The position numbers and the translations under genes are program-made. Below, piece after piece: positions 51,392-61,200 of a stretch of DNA of 64,000 nucleotides (position 1 is its first letter; each line of letters opens with the position of its first letter). This DNA is from Stenotrophobium rhamnosiphilum (GTDB lineage: Bacteria; Pseudomonadota; Gammaproteobacteria; Nevskiales; Nevskiaceae). The notes beneath the pieces were generated by a model. The model did not search any database and was not told where the DNA came from. It saw only the letters and a list, made by a program, of their open reading frames with translations. The DNA lies in contig NZ_QANS01000004.1 of the NCBI RefSeq assembly GCF_003052265.1, positions 124,414 through 188,413 of the forward strand, written 5' to 3'.

Positions 51392-53130
51392 TGTGCTGAC
51401 GCCAGTTCAGGGCGATCGTAGATGGTCGCCAGTGCGAAGCGGGCTTCGATCAAATATTTATCGAGCTGTTTCTTTTGTGCAGTCAGATTGGTAACGGCAA
51501 TGCTTTCAAGTTGCGTGCGTTGTCCAGCAATCGCAGCAGAAAGGCGACTGTGCAGCTCATCGTTGGAATTCTTGATGGCACCGTCAGCCAGCATCAGGTT
51601 TCGATAGGCCTGCAATGCTTCGGCAAAATCGTTGCTGAGTAACAGACGCTCAAAGTAAAAAGTGTCAGTAACGTTTTTCGGTGTCTCAGGCGTATCACCC
51701 TGCCACCAACGAGCGCGCGCTGGTGGTAGAGAGGCGTTTACTTGGGCCCATCCACTGTCATTGACAGCGTCTCTGGCATTGATCGCCGCGATCATGCCGC
51801 CACTGCGGATGCTCGCAATGGCGTTGTCATACCATCCACGAACCTTGTCGAATTGGTCTGCTGCACGGTTGTAGTCGACTTGTGCCTGCGCATATGCACC
51901 AAAGTGATACAGCGTCCATGCGATCGCGAGCATGCCTTCTTGCACTGTCGGATCGGTTGGATCGCGGCCAATGAGTTCTGTCCAAGGTACTAGTGCTTTG
52001 CGTAGAGCAGTTTGCTGAAACTTGCTGGCAGAAGGCACGCGCGGTGCTTGTTCTCTCTGAAGCGCGACGATGTCCGCGGTGAGACGCGGAGTCACAATCG
52101 TCGGATATCTTGCAGTGGTGATTGGGCTGGCAACACCTTCGCGATTGACTGGAAGAAGTAATGCCCAGCCCAAGCCAAGCAGACCGCCATTGGAATACGG
52201 CCCTGGGCTACGAATGCGTTCGAATACCGGAATGGCTTTGTCGCCCTGACTTTGATTCAGAAAGTAGTAAGCCAACACTAAATTCGCTTGATCACGCAGC
52301 GTTAGCGCAGATGATTCTGTGACTTCTGAGAGCCCAATAGCATCTAGCTCTGTCGTCGCTTCAAATCCTTTGCCCTGTTGAATCAGCAACAACGCTTGGT
52401 TGAAGCGAATCGTCAGTGGATCACTACCGATTTGTGTAGATTCAATGGCCTGCAATCCCAAGGCTGCGCGGCATACGCTGAGTCGTTTATTAATTGCTTC
52501 GACAAGCGTGGCGTCCTGGTTGTTTGCCATTAAACGCATCAGGACTGATGCTGCTGAAAAATACTCGCCGTCAGTCATCATGAAATCGACTGCACTTAAT
52601 TGGTTCCCTAAGGTGCCAGCCGTTGATTCGCGAATTGAAACATCAAACGACGCATCGTTGATGAGGGTCGCCTTGCTCAGCGTCAGTACCAGCGTGACGC
52701 CAGATGAACCACTGCTAAAGCTCTTTGTTAGCTGGCCCTGTTTGAATACTTTGATGCCTTTATCCGAGGCAGTGGCCGTATGAAAATCAGCACGCAGTTG
52801 ATTAACGCCTTCTTTGATTCCGCTAAGCGTTACTTGATATTGAGCGTTGCGTTGTAGTGCGCGTGATTCTGAGTCACTGAACTCGTAGCGAACCGGCGCG
52901 CTGTCATTAAGGCGCAGCGTGATGTCGCGTATGAAAGGAGCCTCAGCTGTGCTGCCGATATAGGCCTGTGCACGAGTGATATCAGTGCTCGTGTTCGTGC
53001 GAACAGCAGCAGCGTCTACAGTGAGCGCTTCGTTGATTAAGACGGCTGAGCTACTCGTTTGTTGCGCCTGCACGCCAGATGCAGCCATGAACATCAGGCT
53101 CGCCAATATCCATCTTCGCTGCATTCTCAT
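51388..53130 (-). CDS. Exported protein with TPR-like repeats, first gene of operon D
   Basis: About 580 residues from the ATG at 53130 (GGAGG 11 bp upstream). The frame stays open to 53190, but that part lies within the leader terminator and cannot be the start. Signal peptide MRMQRRWILASLMFMAASGVQA. The N-terminal half (about 25-180) looks beta-rich (ITLRLNDSAPVRYEFSDSES). The C-terminal half has helical repeats (FNQALLLIQQGKGFEATTELD, LAYYFLNQSQGDKAIPVFERI, LYHFGAYAQAQVDYNRA). Unknown family. Expression is controlled by the sigma-54 promoter and leader D. Confidence 0.82.
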   Translation of the reverse strand: MRMQRRWILASLMFMAASGVQAQQTSSSAVLINEALTVDAAAVRTNTSTDITRAQAYIGSTAEAPFIRDITLRLNDSAPVRYEFSDSESRALQRNAQYQVTLSGIKEGVNQLRADFHTATASDKGIKVFKQGQLTKSFSSGSSGVTLVLTLSKATLINDASFDVSIRESTAGTLGNQLSAVDFMMTDGEYFSAASVLMRLMANNQDATLVEAINKRLSVCRAALGLQAIESTQIGSDPLTIRFNQALLLIQQGKGFEATTELDAIGLSEVTESSALTLRDQANLVLAYYFLNQSQGDKAIPVFERIRSPGPYSNGGLLGLGWALLLPVNREGVASPITTARYPTIVTPRLTADIVALQREQAPRVPSASKFQQTALRKALVPWTELIGRDPTDPTVQEGMLAIAWTLYHFGAYAQAQVDYNRAADQFDKVRGWYDNAIASIRSGGMIAAINARDAVNDSGWAQVNASLPPARARWWQGDTPETPKNVTDTFYFERLLLSNDFAEALQAYRNLMLADGAIKNSNDELHSRLSAAIAGQRTQLESIAVTNLTAQKKQLDKYLIEARFALATIYDRPELASAQ

Positions 53131-53176
53131 ATGTCTCAGCGCCTCCGTTGACGAGTCAAACGGTTTTCCTTGAGCC

Positions 53177-53218
53177 AAAAAAAAGTCCACGCCATCGGGT
53201 GGATTCGATGGCGTGGAC
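53177..53218 (-). terminator. Leader D intrinsic terminator
   Basis: Perfect 13-bp stem GTCCACGCCATCG / CGATGGCGTGGAC, loop of 8, then eight T on the minus strand. Its 5' arm starts with the GTCC of hairpin P2. Confidence 0.95.
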
Positions 53219-53276
53219 GTCGTTGTCCGTATGTTCTGATCTTCGTCGATCAGGTGGAGTGCTCTTTAAAGGAGCA
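53177..53276 (-). promoter_or_regulatory. ANTAR-type antitermination leader D
   Basis: Minus strand: an upstream hairpin TGCTC / GAGCA (53276-53260), P1 CTGATC-[GACGAA]-GATCAG (53253-53236), linker of 7, P2 GGAC-[AACGAC]-GTCC (53228-53215; A1, G4), then the terminator. Same order and orientation as leaders A and B. Confidence 0.85.
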
Positions 53277-53292
53277 GTCTTGGGTTTAATTA

Positions 53293-53308
53293 AGCAAACG
53301 CCATGCCA
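53293..53308 (-). promoter_or_regulatory. Sigma-54 promoter of leader D
   Basis: Minus strand TGGCATG-GCGT-TTGCT followed by TAATTAAAC, as in leader A. Confidence 0.88.
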
Positions 53309-53407
53309 TGTTGAGTTCGCGACGGGGGCGCCTAAATTTCAAAACGTCATATTCAATCACTAGGATGCCGGGTTATTTAGGCCTCGCAGATGATTTGAGG
53401 GCGTGCT

Positions 53408-54952
53408 TTGAAGCGTTTTCTGTTTTTAATCGTGGCCCTAGTCGGCCTGGGGATCGCCTGGCTGAAGTGGCCGCAGGCATCGGTGCTTGATGCGGTGTTG
53501 CCTGCTGAGTCAACGATGCAGCCATCACCTGTTGCTGTACGCGAGCAATTGCGACATCTCGACGGGTGGTTGGTGGATCGCCAGGGCAGGGTCGTGATCC
53601 TGCATGGCGTTAACGCGGTTTGGAAAATTGCGCCGTATTCGCCTCCCGATTCTGCACAGGGTTTTACGGCACAAGACGCCGACTGGCTTGTCGCACACGG
53701 ATTCAATGTGGTTCGACTCGGCGTGTTGTTTGCCGGAGTGATGCCAGACAAAGGTCAGATCAATCAGGATTATCTCGACAAGATTGATCGTATCGTGAAA
53801 CTTCTGGCATCACGCAAAATTTATGTGATGCTGGATTTTCATCAGGATCTCTACGGCAGCGCTTATCTGGGCGAAGGGTTTCCTGCGTGGACGGTGAGGC
53901 CCTCGCGCTTTGATGATGTGCTGAAGGCGGGCTTTCCACTCGGGTATGTCACCCCGCGTGTCAGCATTGCTTTCGACAGATTCTGGAATAACGAAGACGG
54001 CATGCACGATCATTTTCGTGATGCATGGATGGCTGTTGCTACGCGCTGGAAAGATCAGGATTACTTGATGGGTTACGACATCATCAATGAGCCATGGAGC
54101 GGCAGTGTGTGGCCTGTTTGTGCAAGACCGATGGGCTGCGCTGATTTTGAAAATAACAAGTTGCAGCCATTTTATGAGCATGTGCTCAAAGGCATACGCG
54201 AAGTAGACCCATACAACATTGTTTGGATTGAACCGCAGGTGCTGTTTGAATTTGGCGCGCAATCGCATTTGGGTAGCCGACCCATTGCGGATGAACAGCT
54301 CGGCTTGTCATGGCATAACTACTGTATCGCCGCGCCGATGATGAAAGCGTATGGCATTAAAGCAGCAACTTGCGCGCGGCTGGGTGAGCGCGTGGACAAG
54401 AATGCGGTAAAGCTTGCTGCACGTCTGCGCTCTGCAACGCTGCTGAGTGAATTCGGCGCGAGCGACGACACCGTCGAGATTGCACGCATCACAGCGAATG
54501 CAGATCGTAATTTGGTTGGGTGGACTTATTGGTCCTATAAAAATTGGGGCGATCCAACCACGCAAGCGCAAGGCTCCGGCGCTCAAAGCATCTTCACGAG
54601 CGATGTGGACTTTAACTCCGCTAAAAACGCGAAGCTTTCGATATTGGAGCGTCCGTATCCGCAGGCAGTTGCAGGCGTTCCCATTGCGTTTAATTTTGAT
54701 GCTGCGGAACGTGTGTTCACGCTGACCTATTCAACAACAATGCTCACAGGCATCGCTTCGCCAACTGCAGTGCTGACGCAAATTTATGTGCCGACACTGC
54801 ATTTCCCTAGAGGTTACGTCGTCGATATTCAGGGAGGACGCGTGGTCTCTGAGGCGAATGCGGCGCGCTTGTTGATTGCGGCGGAGGCGGGCGCTGATCA
54901 AGTTGAGGTGCGTATCTCAGAACTTGAGACGGAACAGGTTCTGGAAAATTAA
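53408..54952 (+). CDS. GH5-family glycosidase, endoglycosylceramidase-like
   Basis: 514 residues. N-terminal anchor or uncleaved signal (about 4-20), then a GH5 barrel. HGVNAVWK follows the first strand; DFHQDLYG is typical of the glycoceramidase branch. Acid/base Glu228 is in INEPW and nucleophile Glu348 in LSEFGAS. A C-terminal beta-sandwich (about 430-510) completes the endoglycoceramidase-like layout. These enzymes release glycans from glycolipids or act on beta-glycosides. Substrate uncertain. Possible export to the periplasm or membrane. Monocistronic, divergent from operon D. Confidence 0.88.
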   Translation: MKRFLFLIVALVGLGIAWLKWPQASVLDAVLPAESTMQPSPVAVREQLRHLDGWLVDRQGRVVILHGVNAVWKIAPYSPPDSAQGFTAQDADWLVAHGFNVVRLGVLFAGVMPDKGQINQDYLDKIDRIVKLLASRKIYVMLDFHQDLYGSAYLGEGFPAWTVRPSRFDDVLKAGFPLGYVTPRVSIAFDRFWNNEDGMHDHFRDAWMAVATRWKDQDYLMGYDIINEPWSGSVWPVCARPMGCADFENNKLQPFYEHVLKGIREVDPYNIVWIEPQVLFEFGAQSHLGSRPIADEQLGLSWHNYCIAAPMMKAYGIKAATCARLGERVDKNAVKLAARLRSATLLSEFGASDDTVEIARITANADRNLVGWTYWSYKNWGDPTTQAQGSGAQSIFTSDVDFNSAKNAKLSILERPYPQAVAGVPIAFNFDAAERVFTLTYSTTMLTGIASPTAVLTQIYVPTLHFPRGYVVDIQGGRVVSEANAARLLIAAEAGADQVEVRISELETEQVLEN

Positions 54953-55158
54953 TTTGGTTTCAACTGTCACAAATCCAACATAAGAAATTCACAGAGAACT
55001 TGTGTATCACTGTTTCTATGTTGTGCATAAGGTATAAAAAACCATGTTGAATCAGTGCGCTTCTGTAGATTGATTAAATAATAATCGGCGCGGTTATCGC
55101 TGTATATTTTATGAGCAATACGCGCTCGCGCAGCGCAAATACTGCTTGCATTTGCCGC

Positions 55159-55176
55159 AGAAGTTTTTACTTCTGG
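55159..55176. terminator. Hairpin at the convergent GH5/PLD ends
   Basis: CAGAAGT-TTTT-ACTTCTG, followed on the plus strand by GGATGTTTTTATT. It includes the stop codon of the PLD gene on the minus strand. The 200 bp between it and the GH5 stop are AT-rich; I see nothing else there. Confidence 0.5.
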
Positions 55177-55739
55177 ATGTTTTTATTGTTGATGTTGTCA
55201 CTCGACGGATAAATGATCGGGCCGGCCTCATCCCAAAGTCGCAGCCACTCATCTGCATATTGCTGCGCGATCTTGGGCTCTCCGCGAATCACGATCACGT
55301 TTTCTGCATTGCGCTTCGCGGCTGATGCGGTGAAGTTGAAGCTGCCGGTTTCGACGGTGTCAGTTCCGATCACGATGAACTTGTTGTGCATGATGGCGTA
55401 ACGGTCGGCAAACCGAATGGGAATGCCTGCTGCAATGAGGCGTTGAGTCACATGGTTGCGGCGATTCGATTTTTCATCCGCAACGATACGAACATCCGCG
55501 CCGCGGTGATGAGCAGCGATCAATGCAGCCTCGATCGGTTTCGACGTCAGCCCGTAGGCGGCCATCCACAAGCGCTGGCGCGGTTTGGTTTGATCAATCG
55601 CTTGCAGAACCAAATCCAAGGCGCAGACGCGGCCTTCCCAGCAAGGCGAGAAACCGATTTGGTGCTTGAGCGGTTCAGCTGCCGTCGAGGCCGCGCTCAA
55701 CAAAAGCGCAGCAAGGATCAGCGGTATCCGAGGTGACAT
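55167..55739 (-). CDS. Exported phospholipase D-family nuclease (Nuc-like)
   Basis: 190 residues with a signal peptide (about 1-21, ASTAAEP) and a single PLD half-domain (about 35-175) as in the endonuclease Nuc. The motif reads HNKFIVIGTDTVETGSFNF: His118 and Lys120 are present, but the Asp normally four residues after Lys is Gly, with an Asp two positions later, so the HKD motif is altered. TGSFNFT matches Nuc. It would act as a dimer on DNA or phospholipid in the periplasm or outside. Strong AAGGAAGG ribosome site. Confidence 0.85.
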   Translation of the reverse strand: MSPRIPLILAALLLSAASTAAEPLKHQIGFSPCWEGRVCALDLVLQAIDQTKPRQRLWMAAYGLTSKPIEAALIAAHHRGADVRIVADEKSNRRNHVTQRLIAAGIPIRFADRYAIMHNKFIVIGTDTVETGSFNFTASAAKRNAENVIVIRGEPKIAQQYADEWLRLWDEAGPIIYPSSDNINNKNIQK

Positions 55740-55769
55740 AGCCTTCCTTGGCTAGATTTTTTGAGCCCT

Positions 55770-58091
55770 TTAACTCTTTGGCTTCAAAGCATCCAGTAGT
55801 GCCGCGCCGAGTGAACCCGTGACTGGCGCGCGTTCGTTGCGTCCTTTGGCAGGCGGTGGCGCGCTACGTGGCTTTTGACGATCAGTATCTGAGCGTGCTG
55901 CAACGGGCGGGCGCGGTGCGGAATCTTCTTTACGCATGGTCAGTGCAATGCGTTTGCGCTTGGCGTCGACATCGACCACACGCACTTTGACGACGTCGCC
56001 AGCTTTGACCACTTCGTAGGGATTCTTGATGAACTTGTCGGCGAGCTGCGAGACGTGAACCAAGCCGTCTTGATGTACGCCGATATCAACGAATGCGCCG
56101 AATGCCGCGACGTTGGTGACGGTGCCTTCGAGAATCATGCCAGGTTTCAGGTCAGCGATTTCATTCACGCCATCGGCAAAAGTTGCCGTGCGGAATTCTG
56201 GGCGCGGATCGCGGCCAGGCTTTTCGAGTTCAGCAATGATGTCTTTGACGGTAGGCAGACCAAAGCGGTCATCAACGAATTGCTTCGCATCAACCGACTT
56301 CAGCAGTGCGCTATTGCCCATCAGTGTGCGCAAATCGCGGCCACAGGCTGTCACGATCTTGGCGGCAACATCGTAGGCTTCTGGGTGAACGGATGAAGCG
56401 TCTAGCGGCTCGATGCCATCGCGAATGCGCAGGAAGCCGGCGCACTGCTCAAATGCTTTGGGGCCGAGGCGGGGAACGCTGAGTAGGTCCTTGCGTGATT
56501 TGAACGGACCGTTCTGATCGCGATGCAGCAGGATCGCATTTGCCAACGAACCACCGAGACCGGAGACGCGCGAGAGCAGTGAAGCGGACGCCATGTTCAC
56601 ATCAACGCCGACAGCGTTCACTGCATCTTCAACCACGGCATCGAGCGCGCGTGCCATGCGGTATTTATCAACGTCGTGCTGATACTGGCCAACGCCAATC
56701 GCTTTGGGCTCGATCTTCACCAACTCAGCCAGCGGGTCTTGCAGACGGCGTGCGATAGAGACTGCACCGCGCAATGACACATCAAGATTCGGGAATTCCT
56801 GTGCAGCAGTTTCAGATGCGGAGTAAACCGAGGCGCCAGCTTCGCTGACGACAACGCGTGTCGGTTTGTTCGAAGGCAGCGCAGCAATCACTTCTGCAAC
56901 AAGCTGATCGGTTTCGCGGCTGGCAGTACCGTTGCCGATAGCGATCAGTTCGACATTGTGTTGCTTGATCAGGCGAACCAACTCAGCTTGCGAACCACGC
57001 ACATCATTGCGTGGTTGGAAAGGGTAGATCGTTGCGGTTTCCAACAGCTTGCCCGTGCCATCAACCACAGCGGCTTTAACGCCGGTGCGAATGCCCGGAT
57101 CAAGGCCCAGCGTTGTGCGCGAACCTGCAGGTGCAGCCAGCAGCAAATCTTTGAGGTTGCGCGCAAAAACCTGAATCGCTTCTTCTTCCGAGCGTTGACG
57201 CAGTTCCATCATCAAATCGACAGAAAGCGACAGTGAAAATTTAACGCGCCAGGTCCAGCGTGCAACGTCGAGCAGCCATGCGTCAGCAGCGCCTGCTTGA
57301 CCGGTGATGCCATAAGCATCAGCCACCATTTTCTCAGCAGGTTTGATGGCGGAGAGATCTTCCGTGTCCACTTCGATGTCGAGCATCAAAATGTCTTCGT
57401 TGCGTCCGCGCATCATCGCGAGTGCGCGGTGGCCAGGTACGGTAGACCAGCGTTCGTGGTGGGCAAAATAATCTGAGAACTTAGCGCCCTCAGCTTCTTT
57501 GCCTGTTGCGACAGTTGAGCGCAGTACGGCATTGCGGCGCATGTATTCGCGCAGGCGGCCGATCAGTTCCGCGTTTTCAGCGAAGCCTTCCATCAAAATG
57601 TCGCGTGCGCCTTCGAGGGCGGTTTTGACGTCGAGTACTTCTTCAGTGATGTAGGCGGCCGCCGCATCCGTGGGGACGAGCTTGCGATCCGTCATCAAGG
57701 CTTCGGCGAGTGGCCCCAAACCTTTCTCACGCGCAATCTCAGCACGGGTGCGGCGTTTGGGCTTGAAAGGAAGATAAAGATCTTCCAGCTCGGCCTTGGT
57801 TGCGACCGTGGCAATTTTTTGTTCCAGATCGTCTGTCAACTTGCCTTGTTCGCGAATGGATTCGAGCACCGCAGCGCGGCGCGCTTCCAGTTCGCGCAGA
57901 TAGCCCAGACGCTCTTCCAGATTTCGCAGTTGAGTGTCGTCCAAGCCGCCGGTGACTTCCTTGCGATAGCGCGCGATGAAGGGAACGGTGGCGCCTTCGT
58001 CCAATAAATCAATCGCGGTCAGCACCTGTTGAGGCTTGGCTGCGATTTCAGAAGCAATAAGGGTGGCAATGCGATTGGCGACAGAGGACAT
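55770..58091 (-). CDS. tex: RNA-binding transcription accessory protein Tex
   Basis: 773 residues from the ATG at 58091 (E. coli Tex has the same length); a TTG start at 58148 is less likely. Domains: N-terminal helical/HTH part (about 1-190), YqgF-like fold ([16 protein letters not shown], about 325-450), helix-hairpin-helix ([16 protein letters not shown]...[19 protein letters not shown], about 490-560) and the C-terminal S1 domain ([35 protein letters not shown], about 645-715). It ends in a basic Pro/Arg tail. A conserved nucleic-acid-binding protein affecting transcription and stress responses. Confidence 0.96.
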   Translation of the reverse strand: MSSVANRIATLIASEIAAKPQQVLTAIDLLDEGATVPFIARYRKEVTGGLDDTQLRNLEERLGYLRELEARRAAVLESIREQGKLTDDLEQKIATVATKAELEDLYLPFKPKRRTRAEIAREKGLGPLAEALMTDRKLVPTDAAAAYITEEVLDVKTALEGARDILMEGFAENAELIGRLREYMRRNAVLRSTVATGKEAEGAKFSDYFAHHERWSTVPGHRALAMMRGRNEDILMLDIEVDTEDLSAIKPAEKMVADAYGITGQAGAADAWLLDVARWTWRVKFSLSLSVDLMMELRQRSEEEAIQVFARNLKDLLLAAPAGSRTTLGLDPGIRTGVKAAVVDGTGKLLETATIYPFQPRNDVRGSQAELVRLIKQHNVELIAIGNGTASRETDQLVAEVIAALPSNKPTRVVVSEAGASVYSASETAAQEFPNLDVSLRGAVSIARRLQDPLAELVKIEPKAIGVGQYQHDVDKYRMARALDAVVEDAVNAVGVDVNMASASLLSRVSGLGGSLANAILLHRDQNGPFKSRKDLLSVPRLGPKAFEQCAGFLRIRDGIEPLDASSVHPEAYDVAAKIVTACGRDLRTLMGNSALLKSVDAKQFVDDRFGLPTVKDIIAELEKPGRDPRPEFRTATFADGVNEIADLKPGMILEGTVTNVAAFGAFVDIGVHQDGLVHVSQLADKFIKNPYEVVKAGDVVKVRVVDVDAKRKRIALTMRKEDSAPRPPVAARSDTDRQKPRSAPPPAKGRNERAPVTGSLGAALLDALKPKS

Positions 58092-58205
58092 GTGCGGAAA
58101 CGAAAAAGGTTGGGCGGCGACCTTAACCAAAAGATCGTTGATTGCCAACGTAGATAATGCGCTCTAAAACTGGTAGCGGGTTTGGGTTTTGAATATGTAC
58201 TTTAC

Positions 58206-61200
58206 TTATTCAAGTTTGGAAGGTTCGGGACTTGTGACGGTGCCCTTGCGTTCCAGCTTGCCCCAGCCGACCAGTGCGCCAGCGCCCGCAGAGAAGATGG
58301 ACTTCAACACGACGTAATAGAGAATCTGTCGATAGCCGAAGCGTTGCAGGGCAACCAGCAATAGCAAACCCCATTCCTCACGTTTCTCCATTGCAAAGGC
58401 AATAGCGACTGTCGCGGTATCCAGCGCCATGAACGCGATGAAGTAGATCGTCGTGAGATAGAGATTGCTTGGATCAAATTGGTCGCGATGCTGAATGTAG
58501 TCGAGGCCGGTTTTGAAGATCTGGAAGAACAGACAGAGATCGAGCAGTGGTGAAATCACCGCCAGTACAATCTGGAACAGCACGACCTGTGGCAGCGCAA
58601 TAAAGCCCAGCGTGCCATAGCGTCGCGCGAACAAGGCATCGCGATGTTTCCACAGACACTGCAAAGTGCCGAAGGCCCAACGGAATCTTTGTTTGACCAA
58701 GCCTTGAACGGTGTCAGGTGCTTCGGTCCAAGCAATGGCTTCGCTGTCGTACAAGACTTTGTAGCGCGCTTTTTGAACGGCGATGGTGAGGTCCTGATCT
58801 TCTGCCAGCGTGTTGTCAGGATAGCCGCCGAGTTCATCCAGCAAGGAGCGGCGCCAAGCGCCAACAGCGCCGGGCACAACGGTGATGCAACCCAATAGAT
58901 CTAGTGCGCGGCGCTCGAGATTTTGTGCGCTGACGTATTCCAGCGCCTGCCAGTTGGTAATCGTGTTGACGCGATTACCGACCTTGGCATTGCCGGCAAC
59001 AGCGCCGACTTTCTCATCAACAAACCAGCGGGCGAGATAGCTGATGGTTTCGGTTTCAAACTGTGTATCCGCATCCAGCGCAACAACGATGCTGCCGCTC
59101 GCTTTCTTCAATCCGATGTTGAGTGCTTTAGCTTTGCCGCCGTTGGGCACCGTAATAAGCGTGACGGATTTATTCGCGCTGAAATTCTCATTGACCAAAG
59201 CGCTGGTTTCATCCGCGGAACCATCATCAATCACGATGACTTCCAACTTGGGATAGTCACTGCTCAAGATGCGATGTATCGAAGCCACGATCACTTTGGC
59301 TTCGTTGTGCGCGGGGATCAGTACCGAGAGCAGTGGTGGATCGGCACTCAACACGGGGCGTACGAGCCGCAGCTCGCGCCATTTATGAATGAGGCCAAGA
59401 ATGCATAGAAACGCTACGCGTGCCAGACCGAGTGCAATCGCGACCAAGAACAAGAGATGTGTAACGGAGCCGATTTGCCCTAGCGCCAGAAATACCGGCG
59501 CCGCAAATTTTTGTAACACAGAGCCTGCAGGCAGCGGCGGCATGACTTGATCTGGTGTTAAGCCAGCAAGCTCGGACACGGGCACGAGCTCGTAGCCTTT
59601 GGCGCGCAGGGTGTCGATCAGAATCGGTAATGCAGCAACGGTTTGTGAGCGATCGCCGCCAGAGTCGTGCAGCAGCACGATGTGACCGGTGACATCTTCG
59701 TCCGTGCTTTCGATTTCCTTGAGCGTTGTGTCGATGATGGCTTGCACGCCGGGCTGTTGCCAGTCATCAGGATCAATACGCAAGCCGACCGTGATAAAGC
59801 CCATGCTCTGCGCGATGCGCACGGGTTCAATCTGGTCGTACGTGGTTGGATCAGCGTCGCCAAGATAAGGCGGGCGCACCAAGCGCATGGAGCGATTGGT
59901 GATCGACTCAAATAGTTTGCGCGTGGTGTCCAGCTCTAGCTTGACCAGCGATTCCGGCAAGATCGACAGGTTGGGGTGAGTGAAGGTGTGATTGCCAACG
60001 TCGTGATGTTCAGCGACTTCACGACGCACGAGATCGGGATTGCTACCGGCGTTTTCACCAATGATGAAGAACGAGGCGCGCACGCCTTTTTGCTTGAGCA
60101 CGTCGAGAATCTTCGGCGTCCAGATTGGATCCGGACCGTCGTCAAACGTCAGTGCGATTTTTTTAGGCACCGCACCAAAACGTTGGATGGTGTAGGCCAT
60201 CGGCATAGTGGTGTAGTTCTGATCGACGACGTCGCCGGTTTGCGGATCGATCTCCAGCGTGCGCTGGCCTTCTGAAGGCGTCGAGGCTACACGCAGGATT
60301 TCGCCTTGACCTTGGAAGTCGACATCGTGTCCGCCACCAATCGTGCGCAGACCATCAAGCACAGCGGCATTGTAAGGACGGCCCATCACGGACCAGATTG
60401 ACGGATCTTCCGAGCCCAGACGCCACAGCGCATAGCCAAATGGCTTGTAGATATCAGCAGCGTGAATTTGATTGAAGCTGGTGACGGCATCTAGGAACCA
60501 GACGTCGTGCTTTACGCCTGCTTCGGTATAAGTGAAGTGCGGGTTTTCGGCGTCTTCATCAAAATCGATATCGGCTTCGGAATCCTGTGCGGCCTGAATG
60601 GCTTCTTGGAACGTCAGATCATCGGCCGGTTTGCCGTTTGCCCAGTTGTAGCCATAGTTGCCGATGGCAATGATGGTTTGCTCTGGATCGAGTTCTTTCA
60701 TCCGCTTGTCGAGCAGACTCTCGAACCAGTCTTGTCCTGCAATGCTGCCGGGCGTGCCTTCTTCCCAGTGCTGGTCGTAGGCCATCAGTACGACAAAATC
60801 AGCGACATCGGCGACGGCTTTGTAATTCCATGCAGGGTCGTCGAAAGGTACGCAGACCAGCAACGCCCAGTTGTGCTTGTCGAACTCTGCGGAAATTTCG
60901 CCGAGGAAGGTCAGTAGATTTTTTTGTGCGGCGGGCGGCACAGTTTCAAAGTCGATCGTCAGACCTTGCATCTTGTTGGTCTGCAGAAAGGTGACGATTT
61001 CTTTCAGGCGTGTGGCGCGTTTGACTGGGTCTGCCAGAAAGCGTTCGAGACCGGCGCCATCCCATGAGCCTTCCACCGAGTTTTGGATCATCGGCAGAAC
61101 CGGAATGCCCGGTTTGATCTGCTTGATGGCCTCGACGGCCAGCGTATTGAGTTCCGAGTGCATGGCCATATCCGGCCCTTGCAGGTTCAACCATGCAGGA

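Noticed and set aside
53131-53190. Upstream start for the first gene of operon D
   Set aside because: It lies in the leader between and within terminator sequence; the ATG at 53130 has GGAGG and a proper signal peptide.
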